A stretch of DNA of 64,000 nucleotides from contig NZ_JAIZEN010000004.1 of assembly GCF_024189295.1 (NCBI RefSeq), forward strand, positions 186,001 through 250,000. The letters are read 5' to 3'. Origin of the DNA: Halobacillus sp. A1. Its GTDB lineage: Bacteria > Bacillota > Bacilli > Bacillales > Halobacillaceae. How positions within the stretch are numbered: position 1 is the stretch's first letter; each line of letters starts with the position of its first letter. Below are positions 1 to 7,532 of this stretch, piece by piece. A program made the translations under genes and the position numbers. A model generated the notes under the pieces. The model was not told the origin of the DNA, did not search any database, and worked only from the letters and a program-made list of their open reading frames with translations.

Positions 1-275
1 AAACCCATAAGCAGTACGGATAAAGCCAGGCCGGCAGCCGATATGATCAGAATGTTTTTTCGGCCATAACGATCCCCGATCCGCCCCCATATAGGCGAAA
101 AGATAAACGCTGTGACGAAAGTGACTCCGAAAACAAGTCCCGACCACGTTTGTACGTAAGAATCAGAATAATCTCCAAGCTCACTTATATATAAAGACAA
201 AAAAGGCAAAACCATCGTAATACTGCCCGCAATAAAAAAGTTAGCGAACCACATAATCCATACATTTTGCTTCAC
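1..275 (-). CDS. MFS multidrug-efflux-type transporter, N-terminal part (runs off the left edge)
   Basis: On the minus strand an open frame runs from about position 275 to the window edge. It encodes a first membrane helix (VWIMWFANFFIAG) followed by the loop SPIWGRIGDRYGRKN, the classic MFS loop 2-3 signature GxLxDRxGRR/K. The opening resembles MdtG/YfmO-type drug efflux permeases, but substrate cannot be told from about 90 residues. Start is uncertain: no ATG is in frame. GTG at 275 is the best candidate although its SD is weak; the frame stays open up to about 337. It is divergent from the trehalose operon and may share regulatory DNA with it. Confidence 0.75.
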   Translation of the reverse strand, partial: MKQNVWIMWFANFFIAGSITMVLPFLSLYISELGDYSDSYVQTWSGLVFGVTFVTAFIFSPIWGRIGDRYGRKNILIISAAGLALSVLLMG

Positions 276-416
276 TCGCTGCTCTTGACTAAGGATGGCG
301 GACCACTTCTTCCGTAAAGTATTTCGTAACGCTAAATATTATTATCATAGCAAAATTATATATTTTATTAAAGAATATGGAATAAAACAGGCTGTAGAGG
401 GAATCGGGATTTATAT

Positions 417-430
417 ATAAAACGCTTGCA
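417..430 (-). promoter_or_regulatory. Candidate cre (CcpA) site upstream of the trehalose operon
   Basis: Read on the minus strand, TGCAAGCGTTTTAT matches the cre consensus TGNAANCGNWWWCA at 12 of 14 positions, missing the last CA. It overlaps the -35 box, a place where CcpA would repress. A poorer half-match, TGTAAGCGTTTGTT, lies at 494-507 between promoter and gene. Carbon catabolite control of tre genes is known in Bacillus; binding here is inferred. Confidence 0.4.
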
Positions 431-454
431 AAACATGTATATACAAATTATAAT
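426..454 (+). promoter_or_regulatory. Sigma-A promoter of the trehalose operon
   Basis: TTGCAA (426-431), a 17-bp spacer and TATAAT (449-454) give a near-consensus vegetative promoter. A TreR-type palindrome lies inside the spacer, so repressor and RNA polymerase should compete. Confidence 0.75.
436..445. promoter_or_regulatory. TreR operator 1 (within promoter spacer)
   Basis: TGTATATACA is a perfect 10-bp palindrome matching the core of the TreR operator known from Bacillus (TTGTATATACAA). It sits between the -35 and -10 boxes. The cognate GntR-type repressor gene is the last gene of the same operon. Confidence 0.75.
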
Positions 455-467
455 CGTAACTGAATTA

Positions 468-477
468 TGTATATACA
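468..477. promoter_or_regulatory. TreR operator 2 (downstream of the transcription start)
   Basis: This is a second copy of the palindrome TGTATATACA. Its centre is 32 bp from the first copy, about three helical turns, so two repressor dimers would sit on the same DNA face. It falls in the 5' leader just after the expected +1. Confidence 0.75.
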
Positions 478-521
478 AGTTGCAGGAACATTTTGTAAGC
501 GTTTGTTTAAGGGGGAAGTTC

Positions 522-1010
522 ATGTTTAAGAAACTTTTTGGATATAAAGAGAAATCCGTGGAGGTGATTGCACCTGTCAATGGGGATGTCGTCGATTTGA
601 GTGAAGTGCCTGATCCGGTTTTTTCAAAGAAAATAATGGGTGAAGGAACAGCTGTTAAGCCGCACGACGGCAAAGTAGTCAGTCCTGTAGATGGAGAAGT
701 CGTTCAACTTTTCCCTACAAAGCATGCCATCGGATTAAAGTCGAAAAGCGGAGCGGAAATTCTTATCCATATCGGGCTGGAAACAGTAAGTATGGAAGGG
801 GAAGGCTTTGAAGCTCACGTGCAGCAGGGAGATCAGGTGAAAGTCGGAGATCCTCTCGTTACGTTTGATCTCAAACTCGTTGAAGAAAAAGCGAAAAGTA
901 CGATTACACCGATTATCATTACGAACAGCAATGATTTGAGCGTCGAAGGATCAGATAAACAGCAAGCCGTAAGTGGATCGACAATATTGTTGACGGTTCA
1001 CAACGAATAA
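522..1010 (+). CDS. PTS glucose-family EIIA component
   Basis: This 162-residue protein is a free-standing EIIA of the glucose superfamily (EIIA-Glc/Crr type). It takes phosphate from HPr and passes it to an EIIB domain. The two histidines of the active site are visible 15 residues apart: H68 in PTKHAIG and H83 in LIHIGLETV. The fold signature IAPVNG...GEGTAVKP...SPVDGEV is intact. The start at 522 is preceded by GGGGGAAG; a longer upstream frame runs back through the operator and is unlikely to be translated. The next gene, TreP, has EIIB and EIIC but no IIA domain, so this protein is the obvious phosphodonor. A 63%-like paralogue by eye lies at 46.2 kb with identical spacing of both histidines. 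Confidence 0.9.
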   Translation: MFKKLFGYKEKSVEVIAPVNGDVVDLSEVPDPVFSKKIMGEGTAVKPHDGKVVSPVDGEVVQLFPTKHAIGLKSKSGAEILIHIGLETVSMEGEGFEAHVQQGDQVKVGDPLVTFDLKLVEEKAKSTITPIIITNSNDLSVEGSDKQQAVSGSTILLTVHNE

Positions 1011-1029
1011 TACGTATGGAGGGAAGAGT

Positions 1030-2439
1030 ATGGACCACAAAAAACAAGCCGAACAGATATTAGAGGCGATTGGTGGTAAAGAAAATTTAAACGCAGCCAC
1101 ACACTGTGTGACGCGCCTTCGTTTAGCTTTGAATGATGAAGGGATTGTTGATGACGAGAAGCTGAATCAGATTGACGCGGTTAAAGGCTCATTTTCAACC
1201 AACGGACAGTTCCAGGTTGTTATTGGGCAAGGCACCGTAGATAAAGTTTATAAAGAGTTGGTAGCTTTAGCCGGTATTGGCGAATCATCAAAAGAAGAGG
1301 TGAAAGAAGCTACCAAAAGTAAGATGAATCCTTTGCAGCGAGGGATTAAGACGTTAGCTGACATTTTTATACCTATTTTACCCGCAATTGTTACGGCAGG
1401 TCTTTTGCTTGGAATCAACAATATATTGACTGGGCCTGACATTTTCTTTGACGGCGAGTCATTAATCGATGTGTATCCACAATGGGAAGGTATAGCTAAT
1501 ATGATTTTCATCATAGCCAACACCGCCTTTGCCTTTTTACCTGGACTGATCGGATGGTCAGCGGTTAAGAGGTTCGGAGGGAACCCATTACTTGGTATCG
1601 TATTAGGACTGGCACTTGTGCACCCGGATTTGTTAAGTGCCTGGTCCTATGGAGATGCAGTTGAAGAAGGATCGGTGCCCGTTTGGAATTTGTTCGGTTT
1701 GGAAATAGATAAGATAGGTTATCAGGGACAAGTATTACCAGTTCTCGTAGCAGCCTGGGTAATGACTAAAATAGAATTATTCATGCAAAAGCGTACTCCT
1801 GATGCCATTCAGCTTTTAGTTGTAGCTCCTGTAGCGCTTCTAGTGACAGGATTTTTGACGTTTATCTTTATTGGCCCTGTAACATTTGCAATTGGTAACT
1901 TTATCACAGACGGATTAGTTAGTATTTTTGATACATTTGCTGCCCTTGGTGGTTTGATTTATGGTGGTTTGTATGGAGTGATGGTAATTACAGGTATGCA
2001 CCATACATTCTTAGCTGTTGATATTCAACTGATCGGTAGTACGGACTCGACCTTCTTATGGCCGATGCTTGCATTATCTAATATAGCTCAAGGTTCAGCT
2101 GCGCTTGCCATCATGCTCGCTTCAAAAGATGAGAAGCTGAAAGGCCTGAGCTTATCTTCGTGGATTTCTGCCTGGTTAGGAGTAACAGAACCTGCACTAT
2201 TCGGTGTAAACTTAAGGTTTAAATATCCATTTGTCATTGCCATTTCATCTTCAGCGATAGCTGGTTTGTACATTGCCTCTCAAGGTGTATTGGCCAATTC
2301 AATCGGAGTTGGAGGCGTGCCTGGTATCTTCTCGATTGTCACCGAATATTGGCTTGACTTCATTATTGGAATGGTGATTGTAATGGTTCTTCCAACGGTC
2401 GTAACTTACTTTTATGCCAAACGCAAACGCGACGTTTAA
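1030..2439 (+). CDS. treP: PTS trehalose-specific EIIBC permease
   Basis: This 469-residue membrane permease imports and phosphorylates trehalose to trehalose 6-phosphate. The N-terminal EIIB domain (about residues 1-85) carries the phosphocysteine C26 in ATHCVTRLRL. The EIIC domain (about 110-465) holds the membrane segments and the conserved motif GVTEPALFGVNLR. There is no C-terminal IIA domain, consistent with the separate EIIA just upstream. GGAGGGAAG precedes the ATG at good distance. Substrate assignment rests on the following phosphotrehalase and TreR genes, as glucose-family EIIBCs look alike. Confidence 0.92.
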   Translation: MDHKKQAEQILEAIGGKENLNAATHCVTRLRLALNDEGIVDDEKLNQIDAVKGSFSTNGQFQVVIGQGTVDKVYKELVALAGIGESSKEEVKEATKSKMNPLQRGIKTLADIFIPILPAIVTAGLLLGINNILTGPDIFFDGESLIDVYPQWEGIANMIFIIANTAFAFLPGLIGWSAVKRFGGNPLLGIVLGLALVHPDLLSAWSYGDAVEEGSVPVWNLFGLEIDKIGYQGQVLPVLVAAWVMTKIELFMQKRTPDAIQLLVVAPVALLVTGFLTFIFIGPVTFAIGNFITDGLVSIFDTFAALGGLIYGGLYGVMVITGMHHTFLAVDIQLIGSTDSTFLWPMLALSNIAQGSAALAIMLASKDEKLKGLSLSSWISAWLGVTEPALFGVNLRFKYPFVIAISSSAIAGLYIASQGVLANSIGVGGVPGIFSIVTEYWLDFIIGMVIVMVLPTVVTYFYAKRKRDV

Positions 2440-2472
2440 TTAAATAAAAATGAAACTTTGGAGGGAGCTTAC

Positions 2473-4158
2473 ATGACTGAACAACCTTGGTGGAAAAAAG
2501 CTGTCGTCTACCAGATTTACCCGAAAAGCTTCAACGATACAACTGGAAATGGTGTAGGCGATATCCAGGGAATTATTGAAAAACTTGATTATTTAAATAC
2601 ACTCGGGGTCGATGTTCTTTGGCTGACCCCGATGTATAAGTCTCCACAAAATGATAATGGATACGATATCAGTGACTATTATGATATCCATGATGAATAT
2701 GGAACGATGCAGGATTTTGAAAGGCTCCTTGAAGAAACGCATAAGCGGGGCATGAAGCTGATCATGGATATTGTGATCAACCATACGTCTACCGAGCACG
2801 CCTGGTTCCAGGAGTCAAAGAAGTCAAAGGATAATCCATACCGCGATTATTATATTTGGAAGGATCCTGTCGATGGTGGTCCGCCAAGTAACTGGCAGTC
2901 CAAATTTGGTGGGAATGCATGGGAATATGACGAGAATACCGGTCAGTACTATTTGCATTTGTTTGACGTCACACAGGCGGATCTTAACTGGGAAAATGAA
3001 GAGGTAAGAGAAAAGCTTTATGAGATGATGCGCTTCTGGGGTGAAAAAGGCGTAGACGGTTTCCGTTTAGATGTAATCAACCTGATTTCTAAAGATCAAG
3101 ACTTCCCGAATGATGACGGTAGTGTAGCACCAGGAGACGGCAGGAAATTTTACACGGACGGTCCGAAAGTCCATGAGTATATGCAGGAGATGAATCGTGA
3201 GGTATTCGAACCTTATGATTTGATGACCGTAGGAGAAATGTCTTCTACTACAATTGAACATTGCATCCGCTATACGGCTCCAGAGCGTAAAGAGCTTAGC
3301 ATGACGTTTAATTTCCACCATTTGAAAGTCGACTACCCGAACGGGGAGAAGTGGACGAAAGCACCTTTCGATTTTCAACAATTGAAGCAGATCCTTTCTA
3401 CATGGCAGGAAAATATGTATAAAGGCCAAGGATGGAATGCCCTTTTCTGGTGTAACCATGATCAGCCCCGTGTTTTATCCCGGTTCGGTGATGATGAGCG
3501 TTACCCCGATAAGTCAGGGAAGATGCTGGCAACGACGATTCATATGATGCAAGGAACACCTTATATTTATCAAGGGGAAGAGTTTGGGATGACCAATCCT
3601 AAATTTGAATCCATCGATCAATATCGTGATGTTGAATCTCTTAACGCTTATAAGATCATGAAAGATAAAGGAATGGACAAGCAGGAAATACTTGAGATTC
3701 TTAAACAGAAATCAAGAGACAATTCACGGACGCCAGTCCAATGGAGTAATGACGAGCAAGCAGGCTTTACTGATGCCACGCCGTGGATTCCTGTTGCAAG
3801 TAATTATCCTGAGGTGAATGCTGAAAAAGTGATGCATCAAGAGAATTCTATTTTCACTCATTATCAGAAGCTGATCGAGCTTAGAAAAACTCATGACATC
3901 ATCACTCATGGCAGCTATCAGTGGATCGATCAAAATGATGATCGGGTATTCGCATATATTCGGCAGCATGATGAAGAAGCGTTACTAGTTGTAAACAACT
4001 TCTATGGTGAGAACACGACGTTTAACTTACCAGAAACCGTTGATTTTAAAGAAGATCCAGAGATTCTCCTTAGTAACTATGATGATTCTACAGCTGATTA
4101 TCGTGAGGTAACGCTTCGTCCTTATGAGTCCATCGTTTACCATTTCCCATCAAAATGA
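2473..4158 (+). CDS. treA: Alpha,alpha-phosphotrehalase (GH13)
   Basis: This 561-residue cytoplasmic enzyme hydrolyses trehalose 6-phosphate to glucose and glucose 6-phosphate. The GH13 catalytic set is visible: nucleophile D200 in DGFRLDVINLIS, acid/base E255 in VGEMSS and D330 in CNHDQPR. VVYQIYPKSFNDTTGNGVGD is typical of the oligo-1,6-glucosidase/TreC group. A TTG 15 bases upstream overlaps the SD (GGAGGGAG), so ATG at 2473 is the real start. Operon position between treP and treR supports phosphotrehalase over a general alpha-glucosidase. Confidence 0.92.
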   Translation: MTEQPWWKKAVVYQIYPKSFNDTTGNGVGDIQGIIEKLDYLNTLGVDVLWLTPMYKSPQNDNGYDISDYYDIHDEYGTMQDFERLLEETHKRGMKLIMDIVINHTSTEHAWFQESKKSKDNPYRDYYIWKDPVDGGPPSNWQSKFGGNAWEYDENTGQYYLHLFDVTQADLNWENEEVREKLYEMMRFWGEKGVDGFRLDVINLISKDQDFPNDDGSVAPGDGRKFYTDGPKVHEYMQEMNREVFEPYDLMTVGEMSSTTIEHCIRYTAPERKELSMTFNFHHLKVDYPNGEKWTKAPFDFQQLKQILSTWQENMYKGQGWNALFWCNHDQPRVLSRFGDDERYPDKSGKMLATTIHMMQGTPYIYQGEEFGMTNPKFESIDQYRDVESLNAYKIMKDKGMDKQEILEILKQKSRDNSRTPVQWSNDEQAGFTDATPWIPVASNYPEVNAEKVMHQENSIFTHYQKLIELRKTHDIITHGSYQWIDQNDDRVFAYIRQHDEEALLVVNNFYGENTTFNLPETVDFKEDPEILLSNYDDSTADYREVTLRPYESIVYHFPSK

Positions 4159-4182
4159 TAGGATTATAGCGGTGATGAAAGC

Positions 4183-4896
4183 ATGAAAAACAAATATATC
4201 GTCATATACAATGACTTAGTTCAAATGATTCAACAAGGAGAGTTCATGTCAGGAGATACCCTGCCTTCTGAGCATGAACTCTCTAATCAATTCTCGACAT
4301 CAAGAGAGACCATTCGAAAAGCGTTAAATCTTCTCTCTCAAAATGGATACATTCAGAAGGTGCGAGGGAAAGGCTCCGTTGTATTAGATCACAATAAATT
4401 CGAGTTTCCGGTATCGGGATTAACGAGCTTCAAAGAGCTTTCAGATCAACTTGGTCAGGACTCGAAGACTCATGTGCATGAAGTTTTTGTAGAATCAGCA
4501 AATAACCAGTTGAGAGAAAGGTTAAACTGTTCTAAAGAAGTGAAGATCTGGAAAGTATCTCGTTCGAGAGAAATCAATGGAGAACGGATTATTTTAGACA
4601 AAGACTTTATACGTGAAGATGTCGTCCCTAGTATTACTAAATCTATCGCGGAGAACTCCATCTATGAATATATAGAAAACGAGCTGGGACTGGAGATCAG
4701 CTTTGCAAAGAAAGAGATCATAGTGGAACCAGTGACCGAGGAAGATGAGAAGTACTTAGACTTAGAAGGACATACGCAAATGGTTGTAATTCGAAGCTTT
4801 GTCTATTTAGCAGATGCTACACTATTCCAGTTCACTGAATCAAGACACCGGCCCGATAAATTTCAATTTGTGGATTTTGCGCGAAGAACAAAATAA
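4183..4896 (+). CDS. treR: Trehalose operon repressor, GntR/HutC family
   Basis: A protein of 237 residues. The N-terminal winged helix-turn-helix (about 5-68; SGDTLPSEHELSNQFSTSRETIRKALNLLSQNG) is a textbook GntR domain. The rest is the UTRA effector domain (about 90-230; LFQFTESRHRPDKFQFVDFARR). In Bacillus, TreR is released from its TGTATATACA palindromes by trehalose 6-phosphate; two such palindromes stand at the operon promoter, implying autoregulation. The gene follows treA by 24 bases. No clear terminator is visible after it. Confidence 0.92.
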   Translation: MKNKYIVIYNDLVQMIQQGEFMSGDTLPSEHELSNQFSTSRETIRKALNLLSQNGYIQKVRGKGSVVLDHNKFEFPVSGLTSFKELSDQLGQDSKTHVHEVFVESANNQLRERLNCSKEVKIWKVSRSREINGERIILDKDFIREDVVPSITKSIAENSIYEYIENELGLEISFAKKEIIVEPVTEEDEKYLDLEGHTQMVVIRSFVYLADATLFQFTESRHRPDKFQFVDFARRTK

Positions 4897-5094
4897 ACGC
4901 TCGTGGCACTCGGTGAGAGCAAAGTGGAAAAGAACAAGAATCGGTTGATCGAGCTTTATTCTACAAGGTGAACGGAGACGCACTTAACGTTCAACCGCTT
5001 CGTAGAAAAAACAACGTCAGGTTATGTTTTAAGTAGGGGAATTTGGCGAAAACTGTTACACTAAGGAAAAGAATTGAACAAGAGGTGGAACAGT

Positions 5095-5598
5095 ATGTTT
5101 GTCATTGGCACAACAGAGAAACTTTATAAAGAAATAAATAAAAAGACTGAAGCCGTAACGAAATATGAAGATGTACCTGCTATATATAAATGGCAGGCCA
5201 ATCTGATCACAATCAATAGAAGGAAATGCCTGATCATTATGAACAATGAAACAGGAATAAACCTTGTCTTATTTGGGTTGCGTAAACAACAGTTTGAGAA
5301 TTTGGATAATGTAATTAAAGGTTCTTTAAAACAGTTATTGCAGCTCATTAAAGTAGAAGACCAAATTATAGATCAGCTGCTGCAGGAAGCCGATCCTTTA
5401 GTGTACACCGAAGCCGATCATCAAGAAGTGCTGGAAATGATGGATCAGGTCAAATTATTAGTGGAAGAAGCGACTGATGGTTTGAACTATGAAGATATTG
5501 ATGCTGCAGAAATCAATTATGTGAGCAACGCCGAACTTCTGTATTCTCCAACAGGGAATCCGCCTGTGGAAGCTCTGAGAGAATATTACAATAAGTAA
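5095..5598 (+). CDS. DUF6933-like cytoplasmic protein
   Basis: A 167-residue soluble protein of unknown function. The opening IGTTEKLYKEI, then YKWQANLITINRRKCLIIMNNET and a GLRK turn, match the layout I associate with DUF6933 (a beta-rich domain with a conserved W-x-A-N-L-x-x-x-x-R-R-K-C-L block). No catalytic motif is evident. A TTG 21 bases upstream lacks an SD, while ATG at 5095 follows AAGAGGTGG. It is monocistronic, closed by a strong terminator. Confidence 0.65.
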   Translation: MFVIGTTEKLYKEINKKTEAVTKYEDVPAIYKWQANLITINRRKCLIIMNNETGINLVLFGLRKQQFENLDNVIKGSLKQLLQLIKVEDQIIDQLLQEADPLVYTEADHQEVLEMMDQVKLLVEEATDGLNYEDIDAAEINYVSNAELLYSPTGNPPVEALREYYNK

Positions 5599-5628
5599 AA
5601 TCACATCCTTTTGGGTGTGATTTTTTTT
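5599..5628 (+). terminator. Rho-independent terminator
   Basis: AATCACATCC and GGTGTGATT form a hairpin with loop TTTTG followed by a run of eight T. It closes the DUF6933-like gene. Confidence 0.9.
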
Positions 5629-5645
5629 AAATTGAAATTCACACG

Positions 5646-5674
5646 TTTACAAATTACCCTAAGGGGTATATAAT
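5646..5674 (+). promoter_or_regulatory. Sigma-A promoter of the persulfide dioxygenase gene
   Basis: TTTACA (5646-5651), 17-bp spacer, TATAAT (5669-5674). The operator below fills the spacer and touches the -10. Confidence 0.7.
5653..5670. promoter_or_regulatory. CsoR/CstR-type operator
   Basis: ATTACCCTAAGGGGTATA has the TACCC...GGGGTA arms seen in operators of the CsoR family. In Staphylococcus, CstR (a persulfide-sensing CsoR relative) represses cstA/cstB from such sites. Here it overlaps the promoter of a CstB-like gene, so repression relieved by reactive sulfur species is the natural inference. No CsoR/CstR gene occurs in this window, so the repressor would be encoded elsewhere. Confidence 0.65.
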
Positions 5675-5712
5675 TATGTGTAGAAAGTAATGAAATAGCG
5701 GAGGGATTATTA

Positions 5713-7110
5713 ATGTTTTTTAAATCATTTTTTGACGAAAATTTAGCGCAAATGTCATATATGGTAGGTTGTCAAAAGACTGGAGAGGCATTAGTCATTG
5801 ATCCAGCTCGTGATATCACTCCTTATTTAGAAACATCCCGTAAAGAGGGATTCGATATAACGAGTATTTCAGAAACCCATATTCATGCAGATTTTTTATC
5901 TGGTGCAAGAGAACTGGCGCATCAAACGGGAGCTAAGCTTTACCTTTCAGACGAAGGGGAGGATGATTGGAAATACGCTTTTGCTGAAGAATACTCTCAC
6001 CAGTGGCTTAAAGGTGGAGATCAATTCTATGTGGGTAACGTAAGACTGGATGTTCTTCATACTCCGGGACATACCCCTGAGAGTTTATCCTTTTTACTGA
6101 CAGATGAAGGAGGAGGCTCTGAAGTCCCGATGGGAATCTTTACGGGAGATTTCGTTTTCGTTGGAGACATCGGTCGTCCGGACCTTTTGGAAAAAGCAGC
6201 AGGAGCAGCCGGCACAGCCGGTCAGGGCGCCCGTCAAATGTATAAATCTATCCAGACATTCAAAGAACTTCCTGACTATGTTCAGCTTTGGCCGGGACAT
6301 GGAGCTGGCAGCGCATGCGGAAAATCGTTGGGCGCAGTGCCAACGTCTACAGTAGGTTATGAGAAAATTAACAACTGGGCCTTAACGACTGAGAATGAGC
6401 AGCAATTTTCTGATGAATTGCTGGAGGGACAGCCAGAACCGCCGACATACTTCGGTATGATGAAGAAGTTGAATAAAGAAGGGCCTGCCCTATTAAGCGT
6501 AGATCAATCAATCGATCAATTAACCGCGGAGGACGTGGAACAATTAACAGCTAAAGGAACGGCTGTAATTGATACACGAAGTAAAGAAACATTCGCCGAA
6601 GGGCATCTGAAAGGAACATTAAATATCCCGTTTAATAAAGGATTTGCCAATTGGGCTGGATGGCTGATCAATTATGATCAAGATATCGTTATCATTAGTG
6701 ATGAAGAACAAGTGCGTGACATTCAAAAAGCCTTGCAATCGATCGGTCTTGATCGATTAGTCGGGTACGTACTCAGCGAAGAAGTCAATAACCAGGATAA
6801 TCTTGAAACGTATACAAGCATTACAGCTGAAGAGCTTGAGAAAAAATTCAAGAACGCGGACGATTACATCATCGTCGACGTTCGTAATCAATCCGAATGG
6901 GATGAGGAGCACATGGAAGAAGCGATTCACGTCATGCTTGGAACACTCCCGGATCGTTTAAATGAGATTCCGGATAACAAGACACCCATCGTTCATTGTC
7001 AATCAGGAGTCCGTTCAGCAATAGCGACAAGCGTCTTACAAGCAAACGGCTTTAAAGATACTTTGAATCTTAAAGGTGGTTTCGGAGCCTGGAAGGAATA
7101 TAGTCAATAA
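5713..7110 (+). CDS. CstB-like persulfide dioxygenase-rhodanese fusion
   Basis: This 465-residue cytoplasmic enzyme has three parts. Residues 1-about 240 form a metallo-beta-lactamase domain with the iron ligands of persulfide dioxygenases (H56/H58/D60 in ETHIHAD, H116/H120 in LHTPGH, and GDFVFVGDIGRPD). About 265-350 is a rhodanese fold whose active loop reads IVIISDEEQ and has no cysteine. About 370-465 is a rhodanese with catalytic C429 in IVHCQSGVRSA. This MBL, pseudo-rhodanese, active rhodanese order is that of staphylococcal CstB, which oxidises persulfides to sulfite and transfers sulfur to make thiosulfate. GGAGGG precedes the ATG. It stands alone between terminators, under the sulfur-type operator. 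Confidence 0.88.
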   Translation: MFFKSFFDENLAQMSYMVGCQKTGEALVIDPARDITPYLETSRKEGFDITSISETHIHADFLSGARELAHQTGAKLYLSDEGEDDWKYAFAEEYSHQWLKGGDQFYVGNVRLDVLHTPGHTPESLSFLLTDEGGGSEVPMGIFTGDFVFVGDIGRPDLLEKAAGAAGTAGQGARQMYKSIQTFKELPDYVQLWPGHGAGSACGKSLGAVPTSTVGYEKINNWALTTENEQQFSDELLEGQPEPPTYFGMMKKLNKEGPALLSVDQSIDQLTAEDVEQLTAKGTAVIDTRSKETFAEGHLKGTLNIPFNKGFANWAGWLINYDQDIVIISDEEQVRDIQKALQSIGLDRLVGYVLSEEVNNQDNLETYTSITAEELEKKFKNADDYIIVDVRNQSEWDEEHMEEAIHVMLGTLPDRLNEIPDNKTPIVHCQSGVRSAIATSVLQANGFKDTLNLKGGFGAWKEYSQ

Positions 7111-7116
7111 TTAGTA

Positions 7117-7154
7117 AAGCATTGCTCGGTCATTTTCGAGCGATGCTTTTTTTG
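7117..7154 (+). terminator. Rho-independent terminator
   Basis: AAGCATTGCTCG and CGAGCGATGCTT pair around an 8-base loop, followed by seven T. Confidence 0.9.
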
Positions 7155-7324
7155 ATAAACTTTGTTAAGTTTTAGCAGGAAGTTTCCGGTTCTATGGATA
7201 GAGCTTGAAGGTAACGGAAACATCTGAGGCACTGCTTTTCGCAGTAAAGAGCTAGAACTATACATGTTGTATCATTGAATAACTCTTATGAAAAATCAAC
7301 AACGAGGTTTAACGTTAGATTTAA
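7155..7324. other. Intergenic, probable degenerate repeat remnant
   Basis: No gene is visible. AGTTTCCGGTTCTATGG (from about 7179) and GGTAACGGAAACAT (from about 7210) resemble the flanks of the palindromic repeats at 14.9 and 43.2 kb, but no palindrome remains. A stretch near 7286-7317 (AAAATCAACAACGAGGTTTA) has a loose match at about 55927. Confidence 0.3.
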
Positions 7325-7359
7325 ACAAAAAAAGACCCTTGCTATAGGAGGGCAAGGGT
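7325..7359 (-). terminator. Terminator of the regulator-peptide operon
   Basis: On the minus strand ACCCTTGC and GCAAGGGT form a stem with a 9-base loop, then TCTTTTTTTG. It lies 57 bases beyond the peptide gene and defines the operon end. Confidence 0.85.
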
Positions 7360-7415
7360 AAAATTTATAGGTATAGGATTAGGGGAGGTGTTAATTAAAA
7401 CACACAATTTAAAAC

Positions 7416-7532
7416 TTAAGTTTGAATTACTAAGGGCCTGGGCCAAGCATTTTCTGCACTATCATAAACTATTGGCGCTGCAGCTGATGCAACAACTGCT
7501 GTTAGAACGAGTGCAGCAATTAACTTTTTCAT
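7416..7532 (-). CDS. Exported signalling-peptide precursor (Phr/PapR-like), candidate
   Basis: A 38-codon gene not reported by ORF length filters. The product has two lysines at positions 2-3, a hydrophobic stretch (LIAALVLTAVVASAAA, residues 4-19) ending in an Ala-rich signal-peptidase-like site, then a 19-residue tail ending WPRPLVIQT. This is the architecture of Phr, PapR and NprX precursors, which are secreted, trimmed to 5-10 residues and re-imported to bind a TPR receptor. Its ATG overlaps the regulator's TGA as ATGA, it has its own strong SD (AGGAGGGA, 8 bases upstream of the start), and a terminator follows. The mature peptide is unknown; the last 5-9 residues are the natural guess. 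Identification is by structure and context, not by sequence similarity I can name. Confidence 0.75.
   Translation of the reverse strand: MKKLIAALVLTAVVASAAAPIVYDSAENAWPRPLVIQT

Noticed and set aside
426-521. N-terminal extension of the EIIA gene back to 426
   Set aside because: It runs through the -35/-10 and both operators and has no SD; the ATG at 522 has GGGGGAAG.
6104-6355. 83-residue ORF inside the persulfide dioxygenase gene
   Set aside because: Frame shadow of a clearly real gene.
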